Source: Fimbriimonadales bacterium
Lineage (GTDB): Bacteria; Armatimonadota; Fimbriimonadia; Fimbriimonadales; GBS-DC
Assembly (NCBI GenBank): GCA_025998675.1
Contig: AP024673.1
Coordinates: 833,221-897,220 of the forward strand
Direction: 5' to 3'
Length of the DNA stretch: 64,000 bases
Shown here: one piece after another, positions 7,100 to 14,481 of the stretch
Layout of the letters: each line of letters starts with the position of its first letter
Position numbering within the stretch: the first letter of the stretch is position 1
Translations under genes and position numbers: made by a program
Notes under the pieces: generated by a model
Databases searched by the model: none
The model's input: the letters and a program-made list of their open reading frames with translations, nothing else
What the model was told of the DNA's origin: nothing

Positions 7100-8235
7100 T
7101 GTGTGCGTTTCGCCGATTGGGTCAGCCGATACGCCCTGCCCAGCCGTTGCGACGGGATTCCCCCACCCGATCGCACAAGTGCATAGCGCATCGCCCAGAA
7201 GAGCAGCGTAATCATCAGCCCGATTGCCAGTCCCAGCAGCGCAGCGACGAGCCAGCGTCCGGTGGCGTCCGAATAGTTTTGAAGCGCCCAGTCATACGCC
7301 CATAGCGCCAGTGCGCCGCCGATTATCCCTGCCCCGCGCGCGGGGTTCACAGGCAGATTGGGCACGCAGTGCGCCAGCCCGTAGCCCAGCAGCCCGCCCA
7401 GCGCCGCCAGCCCGACCAGCCGCGCGAAGCCCTCGCCCAGCCCGAAGAGCCAGCCGAACAGCAACTGCCCCAGCGCGCCTGATAGCGCGCCCAGCAACGC
7501 CCCGCCCAGCGCGCCCAGCAGCACCCGCCCGACGCGGAACTCGCGCGGGTCGTATGCCTCGTGCCCCTTGAAAAACGCCTGCGGCAGGCGCAGTCCCAGC
7601 GCGAGCGCGAGTCCCAGCGCCGCGCCCCACGCGCCCATCACCACCAGCGCCCACCCGCCCCGCGCCGCGGGCAGGGGATACCAGTCCTCAACCGCGCGCG
7701 GGTCTACCGTGATGCGCTGGCTCTCCTCGCCGTGCCGCAGGCTGCCCTGAAACTCGCGCGTGCGCCCGTTGACCGTTATGCGCAGCGTGTAGTCGGTCGG
7801 GTCGCGCGCCCCGTGGTTGGCGTAGTGATGCACATAGACCGTGTAGACCCCTTCGGGCGCGCGCTCTGGCGGCCAGTAGATGTTCTCCACGGGGCGGTCG
7901 GTCGTGCGCAGGCGGTCGGCGTTCGCGTCCACATCCAGCTCGCCGCCCGTGGGGCTGGCGCGCTCTTTGTACCAGATATGGTTTCGGGCGGGGTCAATCA
8001 CATGCAGGTCGAGGTCGTTGCGGTTGTTCCACGCCAGCGAGAACTGCGGGTCGCCAAACTGCGCGCCGGCTTCCTGCAACCGCTCCACGACCTCGTCTTC
8101 CGTGTCGAACAGCAGCACGCGCGTGCCTGCCAGCAGGGCGCGGGTGTTGAGCGCGTCAAAGAGCGCGTTCATTCCCAGCGCCGCCAGCAGGGCGACCGCC
8201 AGCCCCGCCGCGCCAAACAGCACGCGCACGCCCAT
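7096..8235 (-). CDS. DUF2135 (YfaP-like) domain protein with multiple membrane segments
   Basis: 379 residues. One N-terminal membrane helix (residues ~3-25) precedes a soluble domain (~60-180) with FSLAWNNRNDLDLHVIDP, GGELDVDANAD, PVENIYWP and APEGVYTVYVHHYANHG, the hallmarks of DUF2135. From ~190 onward there are about five hydrophobic, Gly/Ala/Leu-rich segments. DUF2135 is often encoded beside VWA proteins, as it is here. This is the last gene of a three-gene operon (10499 to 7096), 3 bp after the coiled-coil gene. Its role is unknown; the DUF2135 domain is probably extracytoplasmic. Confidence 0.7.
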   Translation of the reverse strand: MGVRVLFGAAGLAVALLAALGMNALFDALNTRALLAGTRVLLFDTEDEVVERLQEAGAQFGDPQFSLAWNNRNDLDLHVIDPARNHIWYKERASPTGGELDVDANADRLRTTDRPVENIYWPPERAPEGVYTVYVHHYANHGARDPTDYTLRITVNGRTREFQGSLRHGEESQRITVDPRAVEDWYPLPAARGGWALVVMGAWGAALGLALALGLRLPQAFFKGHEAYDPREFRVGRVLLGALGGALLGALSGALGQLLFGWLFGLGEGFARLVGLAALGGLLGYGLAHCVPNLPVNPARGAGIIGGALALWAYDWALQNYSDATGRWLVAALLGLAIGLMITLLFWAMRYALVRSGGGIPSQRLGRAYRLTQSAKRTQ

Positions 8236-8238
8236 CGC

Positions 8239-9780
8239 CTACCTCCGGAACAGCCCCATCAGCTTCTGCAGCAGCGTCTCGCCTGAGGCGCGTCGGCGCG
8301 GGGCGTACTGGGGCGCGTGGGCGTAGGGCGCGCGCTCCTTGCGCAGCCACCCCATCAGCTCGTCCCAGTAGGCGCAGAACTTCTGCGTGCTGCCGATGCA
8401 CTCGGTGCGGGCGGCGTCGAGGCGCTGTTCGATATGCTCCAGCTCGGCAATCAGCGTTTCACGGCGCTGACGCAGGTTAGCCACCTCCTGCGCTTTCGCG
8501 AACGCCTGTTGCACGGCAGGCTCCTCGCGGCGTTTCTCACCATGTCGCCGATGCAGGTAGGCGATGCGCGCATCGCGCTGACGCACCTCTGGCTCGCGCC
8601 AGCCCTTGACCGCCTTGTAGACGATGTACGGCGCGCTGATGATAAGCCCCGCGATGAAGAAGACCCACAGCGGTACTTCCGTACTACCGCCGCCCCCCGT
8701 GAGCTGCGCCTCTAGCTGGCGCTCCTCATAAAGCATGTGCAAGCCGAGCGCATCGACGGTCGCAATCGCAACGGTCAACACGGTGATTACCAGTAGGAAG
8801 AACGCCACGCGCCACCCGGAGCGCATCGTCGGGAATGGCTCGGCGACTTCGATAGCGTCGCGCTTTTCAGAGGCAGTCGCCGCCGACGCCATCAGGGAGT
8901 GCGCGGTGTTGCCGACCAGCTTCTCCACGAACAGCCCGATGACCGCCGCCATCGCGACCAGCCAGAGCGCCTCGCCCCGCTGCAGCACCTCGAGGCTCAG
9001 CAGTCCCGTAATCACGCCCAGATTGACCCCCAGCAGCAGTCCCGCCGCCAGCGGCGCGAAAAACTCGAGCAGCCACTGCCCGACCGTCGTCCACCTGCTT
9101 TCTTGAGACGAAACTTGGGCGACGCCCTGCTCACCGCATACCTCGTCCTTGTGGGCGGAGTCCGCCTGCAGGGCGCGCTCCACCAGATTCGGGCTGATTG
9201 GCTCAGGCGCAGGCGGCTGCTTCGTGCGCTTTTTGGGCGCGGGCGGCAACGGCAGCGGGATCTTGGCGGTCGCCATCGCCTGCATAAACTCTGTCTGGGC
9301 GCGCTCCAGCGCCTCGTCGGCAGCGCGAATCTGCCGCTGGCACTCGATGCGCTGAGGCTCCAGCTCGTGGCGCAGCTGCTCGTACTGCGTTGCGGGGATT
9401 TTAACCCACTGCGTGTAGCGCATCAATAACTCGCTGGCTTCCACCTCGTAGCCCGCGTTGCGCAGGTACGATTCCATGTGCAGCACGGTGCGCTCGGCGT
9501 CGGAGAGCTGGCTATGCACCAGCAGCGGCGTGTCGTGAAACGCGCCGGGCTCCAGCGGCATATGCCAGAACGGCGCAGCGTCTGAGTACGGTTGTATCAG
9601 CGGGCTGAGCGCAAAAGACCTCTCTGCCTGCGGCGTCGCAGGCGTCAGACGCGCGGGCGATTCGGCGGCGACCTCAGCCGATCCGTTGGCGCTCGGCGAT
9701 TCAGAATCGGTCGCTGTGCCAGTCGCCGCCATGTGCGCTACTGCTTGCTCAAATAGTGGATCGTTGCGTTCCTGTTGCAT
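8239..9780 (-). CDS. Membrane protein with long alpha-helical/coiled-coil arms
   Basis: 513 residues from ATG 9780 with GAGGGGG upstream; a TTG at 9792 is the alternative. Residues ~70-200 are polar and helix-rich (AERTVLHMESYLRNAGYEVE and a Gln/Glu/Arg-rich stretch). Four membrane helices follow: AAGLLLGVNLGVITGLL, ALWLVAMAAVIGLFV, WRVAFFLLVITVLTVAIA and VPLWVFFIAGLIISAPYIVY. A second coiled coil (QQAFAKAQEVANLRQRRETL) follows, then a basic C-terminus. No family was recognised. It is the middle gene of the VWA-coil-DUF2135 operon, so a scaffold role in the same envelope complex is a reasonable guess. Confidence 0.65.
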   Translation of the reverse strand: MQQERNDPLFEQAVAHMAATGTATDSESPSANGSAEVAAESPARLTPATPQAERSFALSPLIQPYSDAAPFWHMPLEPGAFHDTPLLVHSQLSDAERTVLHMESYLRNAGYEVEASELLMRYTQWVKIPATQYEQLRHELEPQRIECQRQIRAADEALERAQTEFMQAMATAKIPLPLPPAPKKRTKQPPAPEPISPNLVERALQADSAHKDEVCGEQGVAQVSSQESRWTTVGQWLLEFFAPLAAGLLLGVNLGVITGLLSLEVLQRGEALWLVAMAAVIGLFVEKLVGNTAHSLMASAATASEKRDAIEVAEPFPTMRSGWRVAFFLLVITVLTVAIATVDALGLHMLYEERQLEAQLTGGGGSTEVPLWVFFIAGLIISAPYIVYKAVKGWREPEVRQRDARIAYLHRRHGEKRREEPAVQQAFAKAQEVANLRQRRETLIAELEHIEQRLDAARTECIGSTQKFCAYWDELMGWLRKERAPYAHAPQYAPRRRASGETLLQKLMGLFRR

Positions 9781-9788
9781 AGTCCCCC

Positions 9789-10499
9789 TCAATTGTTGTC
9801 CAGAGTGCGCAATCGCTCTTTGAGGAGCGCAAGCGCGTTCAGGGCGTCGGTCTCGCCGAATACGAGCAGCTTGCCCGCCTCACGCAGCGGCGCATAGTAG
9901 TTGCTCTCCACCGCGCGACGGTAGCGGTTATTAACAGGTCCCACGACGACCGCTGCGACACGATCATCCTGCGCCAGTTGCGCTGCCAGTGCGCGCGTCT
10001 CGCTGGCGGCGTGGCACTCGCCGTCCGTGAACAGGCACAGCACAAACTTGCGCTGGGGATTGTCCTGAACATAAGTCTGAAAGTCGCGCATCACCTTATC
10101 GGGGCGCGTGCCCCACTTGCCCAGGTAGTTCTCAATCGTTTCGCGGGAGACCTTGTTCAGCTCTTTTGAGGCGATGGGTTGGCTTTCGTGTACAGTCTCA
10201 ATCGTCTCGGCGTAGCGCCAGATTTTGGTGGGCGTGCGCGAGGGCAGGACCTCGCCAATCATCTTGTTCAGGAATGCGACCGAGCGCTGTTTCTGCTCAC
10301 GGCTCATCGACTGGCTCACATCGAAACCCGCGCCGACTGCCAGCGGCGTTTTGATCGCCTGCGACTGACTGTAGCTCCAGAGCCACCACCCCGCCCCTGC
10401 AATAATTAGTAGCGCTCCCAGCAGGGCTAATCCCGTCAACAAATCATTTTGCTCTTCCCCTTCGTGCCGATAGCCTCGACTGCTCCTGTATCTCGACAT
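9789..10499 (-). CDS. Membrane-anchored VWA-like protein
   Basis: 236 residues. The N-terminus is polar, then one membrane helix (residues ~21-43) and a VWA-like domain. LAVGAGFDVSQSMS gives a MIDAS DxSxS at 60-64, and KFVLCLFTDGECHAAS gives the second metal loop. SD: AGGAG 7 nt before ATG. It is the first gene of the operon, and the downstream gene starts within 10 bp of its stop. VWA proteins of this kind are frequent partners of tubulin-like and MoxR-type systems, which is why the 38-44 kb locus is relevant; a physical link is inference. Confidence 0.75.
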   Translation of the reverse strand: MSRYRSSRGYRHEGEEQNDLLTGLALLGALLIIAGAGWWLWSYSQSQAIKTPLAVGAGFDVSQSMSREQKQRSVAFLNKMIGEVLPSRTPTKIWRYAETIETVHESQPIASKELNKVSRETIENYLGKWGTRPDKVMRDFQTYVQDNPQRKFVLCLFTDGECHAASETRALAAQLAQDDRVAAVVVGPVNNRYRRAVESNYYAPLREAGKLLVFGETDALNALALLKERLRTLDNN

Positions 10500-10603
10500 A
10501 GCCGTCTCCTACCGCTCCTACGAAGATAGTGTCAGGAGAGTTCCCGAAGTTATGATGAACGATGTGTCGCCCCCTGCGTTCCCATTATACCTCATGCAAC
10601 GAA

Positions 10604-11014
10604 TTAAGCGTCGCTACGGCGCACGGCTTCCGCCTGCAGCTCGATGCCGCCGCGGGGATATTGTTTCACCACCACGCGCAGGAAACGGGGCTGCAGCACC
10701 TCAAACAGGTCGTCGGCGATGCGCGCCGCCAGCGATTCGCAATACGCCCCCTCGTCGCGAAACGCCCACAGGTAGAATTTGAACGCCTTCGATTCGAGAC
10801 AGAGCTGGTTTGGCTCGTACTCCACAATCACCTCGCCGAAGTCGGGTTGCCCCGTGCGCGGGCAGACAGCGGTGAACTCTTTCGCGTGGAGGATGACGCG
10901 CTGGACAGGCGGCGCTGGAAACGCCTCCTGCTTGAGGGCTTCCATCGCCTCTGCGACGCTCTGGGGACGCGGCATCGGTCCCGAACGCGGCAGGTAGTAG
11001 TTGCGTTCAATCAT
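10604..11014 (-). CDS. queF: NADPH-dependent 7-cyano-7-deazaguanine reductase QueF
   Basis: 136 residues, the short (YkvM-like) type. It reduces preQ0 to preQ1 in queuosine biosynthesis. The T-fold signature is FTAVCPRTGQPDF, with catalytic Cys51 and Asp58, followed by LESKAFKFYLWAFRDEG and KQYPRGGI. The segment that normally reads (D/I)-F-H-E carries YCE here, so Cys92 occupies the position of the active-site His (His96 in B. subtilis QueF) while Glu93 is kept. It follows the Rpn nuclease gene by 3 bp on the same transcript. No other queuosine gene is in the window. Confidence 0.88.
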   Translation of the reverse strand: MIERNYYLPRSGPMPRPQSVAEAMEALKQEAFPAPPVQRVILHAKEFTAVCPRTGQPDFGEVIVEYEPNQLCLESKAFKFYLWAFRDEGAYCESLAARIADDLFEVLQPRFLRVVVKQYPRGGIELQAEAVRRSDA

Positions 11015-11017
11015 TCC

Positions 11018-12142
11018 CTACTCCGCGGGCGGCTTCTCCTGCAGGAAGGCGCGCAGTTGCTGGCGAAACGCCTCCAGACTGCCCGCACGCAGCGCAATCC
11101 CCTGCAGCTCCAGCAACCGCTCGGGATTGCTGATCTGGCGCAGCTCGCGCGCCAGCTCGTCAGACGGCTCGCCATAGAGTTCACGCAGGGTTCTCAGTAT
11201 CGACTGCTGCAGCCCCTGCTGAAGCCCCTGCTGAAGACCCTCTTGCAAGCCCTGTTCCATACCCTGTTGCAAGCCCTGCTCTATGCCCTGTTGCAAGCCC
11301 TGTTCCAGTCCCCGCTGGAGCCCTTTCTGAAGCCCCCGCTGCTCGCCGCGACGGTAGCCGCGCATCAACCCACGGCGGATGGCTCGCTCTTCCATTCGGG
11401 TCAGCAACTCGACCTTCTTCATGCGCTTCGCCTCCTCCAACAGCTGCTGATACTGTTCCTCCAGTTCGGCAGGCAATCGCATGGCACGCTCCAGAAACGC
11501 CAGTATCTGGCGGGTTTCGTCTTCATTATACCCCCTTTCAAGGGCTAACTGCATCAGCTCGATGCGCGCCTGCAGGCGGATATCGAGCGCGTGTTTGGTG
11601 CGCACCGCCCGCACAAAAGACGCCAGTATCAGCGACGCTGGGTCGCCGTCCGCAATCAGCTGCGCCTCGTCCAGATCCAGCAGCTTGATGCTGGGGAACA
11701 CAAAGCGCATCTGACACTCGCCGATGGCGTACCTGTATTCGCGCGGACGCCAGTTCGGGTTGTCGTCCGCCAGAATCGCGATGCTCAGCACGCGCCGCCG
11801 ATAGCGCAGCCAGATGGCGATATGATAGGCGAACATTCGCTCCTCGAATTGCGGATCGGGTGTGGACTGCGCCTCCAGATGCACCAGAATCCACTCCTCG
11901 CCGCCTTTTTTCAGGTAGACGCGGAACAGCTTGTCCACCACCTGCAGATTGGCGAACTCTCTGGGCGCAACTTGCGCCAGCTCTTTGTCCAGAAACTCCA
12001 CGCCACGCGACCAGTCGATACGCGCGTGCAGGCGCGGCAAGCCATGCTTAATCAGCGCTTTGAGCCGCTTCGGGTTGTCGGTGTACGCTTTCCATGTTGT
12101 GTCGTCTACCGTCAGCACCTGCGCGCGCTCGTTGGAACGCAT
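11018..12142 (-). CDS. Rpn/YhgA-type PD-(D/E)XK nuclease with GLQQG repeat region
   Basis: 374 residues from ATG 12142 (GAGGG just upstream; a GTG at 12163 with AGGA is possible). The N-terminal ~200 residues match the recombination-promoting nuclease/putative transposase family: HGLPRLHARIDWSRGVEFLD, then LVDKLFRVYLK-like text and EEWILVHLEAQST, where the (I/V)-H-x-E-x-Q strand is the PD-(D/E)XK core. Next come YRRRVLSIAILADDNPNW and a helical part. From ~245 to 320 the protein is a run of GLQ(R/Q)G(L/I/M)EQ units. The C-terminus is helical. Rpn proteins are DNA endonucleases linked to RecA-independent recombination. Confidence 0.7.
   Translation of the reverse strand: MRSNERAQVLTVDDTTWKAYTDNPKRLKALIKHGLPRLHARIDWSRGVEFLDKELAQVAPREFANLQVVDKLFRVYLKKGGEEWILVHLEAQSTPDPQFEERMFAYHIAIWLRYRRRVLSIAILADDNPNWRPREYRYAIGECQMRFVFPSIKLLDLDEAQLIADGDPASLILASFVRAVRTKHALDIRLQARIELMQLALERGYNEDETRQILAFLERAMRLPAELEEQYQQLLEEAKRMKKVELLTRMEERAIRRGLMRGYRRGEQRGLQKGLQRGLEQGLQQGIEQGLQQGMEQGLQEGLQQGLQQGLQQSILRTLRELYGEPSDELARELRQISNPERLLELQGIALRAGSLEAFRQQLRAFLQEKPPAE
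11205..11350 (-). repeat. Tandem 12- to 24-bp coding repeat (GLQQG(x)EQ units)
   Basis: On the plus strand the motif CCCTGTTGCAAGCCCTG and variants recur about every 24 bp between roughly 11205 and 11350, encoding GLQQGIEQ, GLQQGMEQ and GLQEGLQQ units. The repeat is prone to length variation in multiples of four residues. Confidence 0.75.
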
Positions 12143-12187
12143 GCCGCCCTCTTTCGCCTGCACAGGCGGTGTTCCTACTGCACAACA

Positions 12188-12195
12188 GGTACAAT
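12188..12195 (+). promoter_or_regulatory. GGTACAAT -10 element of ruvB
   Basis: ACAGGTACAAT is followed by 8 nt and ATG 12204, with no Shine-Dalgarno between, which suggests a leaderless transcript. An out-of-frame ATG lies 4 nt before the true start. Confidence 0.6.
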
Positions 12196-12203
12196 AGGTA
12201 TGT

Positions 12204-13247
12204 ATGGCGAAGTCAGAGCCTCAGTCTCGCGTGGTTGACCCAGCACGGCGCGCCGACGACGCCGCCAGCGAGGCGACCCTGCGCCCACAGCGGTTGCACG
12301 AATTCATCGGGCAGCAGCAACTGCGCGAGAACCTGAGCGTGTTCATTCAAGCCGCGCGCGCCCGCAGCGAGGCGTTAGACCATGTGCTGCTGTTCGGTCC
12401 GCCCGGACTGGGCAAAACGACCATCGCGACGATTATCGCCAACGAGATGGGCGCGCCGATTCACATCACCTCGGGACCCGCGATTGAGCGACCCGGCGAC
12501 CTCGCCGCCATCCTGACGAGTATGGAGCCGGGGCAGGTGCTGTTTATCGACGAGATTCATCGCCTCGCACGCGCGGTTGAGGAGGTGCTCTACCCCGCGA
12601 TGGAGGATTTCCAGATTGACATCGTGCTGGGCAAGGGCGCGGGGGCGCGCTCGCTGCGCCTCGATCTGCCGCGCTTCACGGTGGTGGGCGCGACCACGCG
12701 CGCAGGGCTGCTCACCTCGCCCCTGCGCGATAGATTCGGCATCGTGCATTACTTCCAGATGTATACGCCCGAAGAGCTGGCGCAGATTGTGCGCCGCTCC
12801 GCACGCATCCTGCAAACGCCCATCGAGGAGCCTGCCGTCGAGGAGATTGCGACTCGCTCGCGCGGCACGCCCCGTATCGCCAACCGCCTGCTGCGGCGCA
12901 TCCGCGACTTCGCGCAGGTGCTGGGCACAGGCGTGATTACGCTCGAAATTACCCAGGACGCGCTCCAGCGGCTGGGGGTAGACCCGCTGGGGCTGGACGA
13001 GATGGACCACAAAATCCTGCGCACACTTATCGAGAAGTTCGGCGGCGGTCCCGTGGGGCTGGATACGCTTGCCGCCGCCATTCAGGAGGATGCAGGCACA
13101 ATTGAAGACATGTACGAGCCGTACCTGATGCAGCTGGGCTTCCTGCAACGCACCGCGCGCGGGCGGATGGCGACCCCACGCGCCTACGCGCATCTGGGGA
13201 TTGCGGCGACTGGAGCCGCGCTCCAGCCGCCGCTGGACATCGTTTAG
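12204..13247 (+). CDS. ruvB: Holliday junction branch migration ATPase RuvB
   Basis: 347 residues, standard length. Visible: [19 protein letters not shown], Walker [10 protein letters not shown] (65-73), [17 protein letters not shown], Walker B LFIDEIH (113-119), sensor 1 VVGATTRAG, the [10 protein letters not shown] arginine-finger region, [18 protein letters not shown] (sensor 2), and the C-terminal winged helix [14 protein letters not shown] with the EDMYEPYL-(M)-Q-LGF-(L)-QRTARGR end. It is the hexameric motor of the RuvAB complex. ruvA and ruvC are absent here. Its stop overlaps the convergent gene by 4 bp. Confidence 0.97.
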   Translation: MAKSEPQSRVVDPARRADDAASEATLRPQRLHEFIGQQQLRENLSVFIQAARARSEALDHVLLFGPPGLGKTTIATIIANEMGAPIHITSGPAIERPGDLAAILTSMEPGQVLFIDEIHRLARAVEEVLYPAMEDFQIDIVLGKGAGARSLRLDLPRFTVVGATTRAGLLTSPLRDRFGIVHYFQMYTPEELAQIVRRSARILQTPIEEPAVEEIATRSRGTPRIANRLLRRIRDFAQVLGTGVITLEITQDALQRLGVDPLGLDEMDHKILRTLIEKFGGGPVGLDTLAAAIQEDAGTIEDMYEPYLMQLGFLQRTARGRMATPRAYAHLGIAATGAALQPPLDIV

Positions 13248-13777
13248 CGACGAAACCGCTCGCGACGGGTCTGCTTGTTGCCCTCCGGGTCCGTGATCAC
13301 CTGCTGCTGGTATACCTCGCCGTTCAACTGCACCTGATAGGTGAACTCCATGTCTATCTTTTGCCCCAAAATTTCCATACTGGACTTGACGGGGGGCTTA
13401 TGCTCCAGAATCACGGTATCGGGCGCAGCGTCGGGCTTGGGCGGTTTGTAGACCAGTCGCACTTCGGTTCCGTCAGGCAGTTTGAAAGGCTGTGTCGGGT
13501 CTTCCGCCACATACTTGGGCGCAAGCTGCTTGAGACTGCTGGGATATTTGCTGTTGTTGTCGGCGGCGTAGCGTTTCAGGGCGTCGTAAACGGCGCGCTG
13601 CTTCGGCACAATCACCTGCGCCTTGGTGACAACCTCCTCAATCGGTCTCCCGACGGTATTCACGAGCGCCCGCCCGCCTACTACCATTGCCACAACGGCG
13701 ATGATAATCAAGCCGAGGCAGCCGATGCCGCCCAGCACCCAGCACGATGTGCGTCCCTGAATGCGTGTGTGCGTCAT
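13244..13777 (-). CDS. Single-pass membrane protein of unknown function
   Basis: 177 residues. A short basic N-terminus is followed by one membrane helix ([19 protein letters not shown], residues ~20-38). The outer part contains [20 protein letters not shown], then [17 protein letters not shown]. This (K)-(R/K)-YA-x-(D/N)-(N/H)-x-x-(K)-YP-x-SL-x-x-L-x-P-x-Y motif is common in pseudopilin-like and planctomycete-type secreted proteins, but no prepilin peptidase site is evident. The tail is strongly basic. A GGTACACT box lies 18 nt before the ATG, with a GTAGGGG Shine-Dalgarno. No function can be assigned. Confidence 0.6.
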   Translation of the reverse strand: MTHTRIQGRTSCWVLGGIGCLGLIIIAVVAMVVGGRALVNTVGRPIEEVVTKAQVIVPKQRAVYDALKRYAADNNSKYPSSLKQLAPKYVAEDPTQPFKLPDGTEVRLVYKPPKPDAAPDTVILEHKPPVKSSMEILGQKIDMEFTYQVQLNGEVYQQQVITDPEGNKQTRRERFRR

Positions 13778-13795
13778 AATTTTCCCCTACCCCAA

Positions 13796-13803
13796 AGTGT
13801 ACC
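13796..13803 (-). promoter_or_regulatory. GGTACACT -10 element
   Basis: Minus-strand GGTACACT, 18 nt before ATG 13777, with GTAGGGGA between as Shine-Dalgarno. This is a leadered example of the promoter class. Confidence 0.5.
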
Positions 13804-13811
13804 CACTGCGA

Positions 13812-14477
13812 TTAGCCGATGGGCGCGCCGTTAATCATCAGATGGAACTGGCATTCCAGCGCCTCCGCCGCGCGGCGGCACATCACCATGCGCTCCAGAA
13901 ATATCTCGAAATACTCCATCAGGCTGGCAACGCTCACATCGATCTCGAGGTTCAGCTCTATCAATCGCTCTTTGGGCATCACGCGCAGGCGCGAGCGCTG
14001 CGTGGCGAAGTTCACGCGGTCGTGAATGTCGAACTCGCCCTGATTGGGGTTCTGCACGCGTGAGAAATGCACATCCGACTTGTCCGCCAGAATGACCGCC
14101 GACGCCGCGTAGTTCACAGGAAAGCCTGTGGTCTCTTCGTGATTGCCAATCGCGCTGATGATGATGGCAATCTCGTCGGGCGGCATCCCCATCTGGGTCA
14201 ACAACTGAAATGCGATCAACGCGCCCGTCTGGGCGTGGTGGTCGCGGTTGACCACATTCCCGATATCGTGCATAAATCCCGCAATCGCCGCCAGCTCCGC
14301 CTGCCGCTCACTGTAGCCCAGTTTCAGGCACAGCCGACGCGCGTTGTTCGCCACCAGCCCCGCATGGCGCAGCCCATGCTCCGTGTAGCCCATCGCATAG
14401 AGCATCTGGTTCGCCTGCTGAATGTAGGTGCGTATCGTCTCGTTGTTGCGCACATCGTCCAGAGTAATCAGCGCCAT
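13812..14477 (-). CDS. HD-domain phosphohydrolase
   Basis: 221 residues. The HD metal site is visible: His38 in YTEHGLRHA, then GFMHDIGN (His70-Asp71), His80-His81 in RDHH, and a later Asp in ILADKSDVHFSR. The fold matches small stand-alone HD proteins (YfbR/HDIG-like) that hydrolyse nucleotides or cyclic nucleotides; the substrate is not evident. The C-terminal ~60 residues (IELNLEIDVSVASLMEYFEI) look like a dimerisation or ligand domain. It follows lpxK by 4 bp on the same transcript. Confidence 0.75.
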   Translation of the reverse strand: MALITLDDVRNNETIRTYIQQANQMLYAMGYTEHGLRHAGLVANNARRLCLKLGYSERQAELAAIAGFMHDIGNVVNRDHHAQTGALIAFQLLTQMGMPPDEIAIIISAIGNHEETTGFPVNYAASAVILADKSDVHFSRVQNPNQGEFDIHDRVNFATQRSRLRVMPKERLIELNLEIDVSVASLMEYFEIFLERMVMCRRAAEALECQFHLMINGAPIG

Positions 14478-14481
14478 AGCA

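Noticed and set aside
11205-11350. Short regular repeats that could suggest a CRISPR array
   Set aside because: Units are ~24 bp without unique spacers, lie in frame and encode GLQQG(x)EQ; a coding repeat.
11860-12142. Rpn nuclease as evidence of an insertion sequence
   Set aside because: Rpn proteins are annotated as putative transposases but no terminal inverted repeats or target duplications flank the gene.
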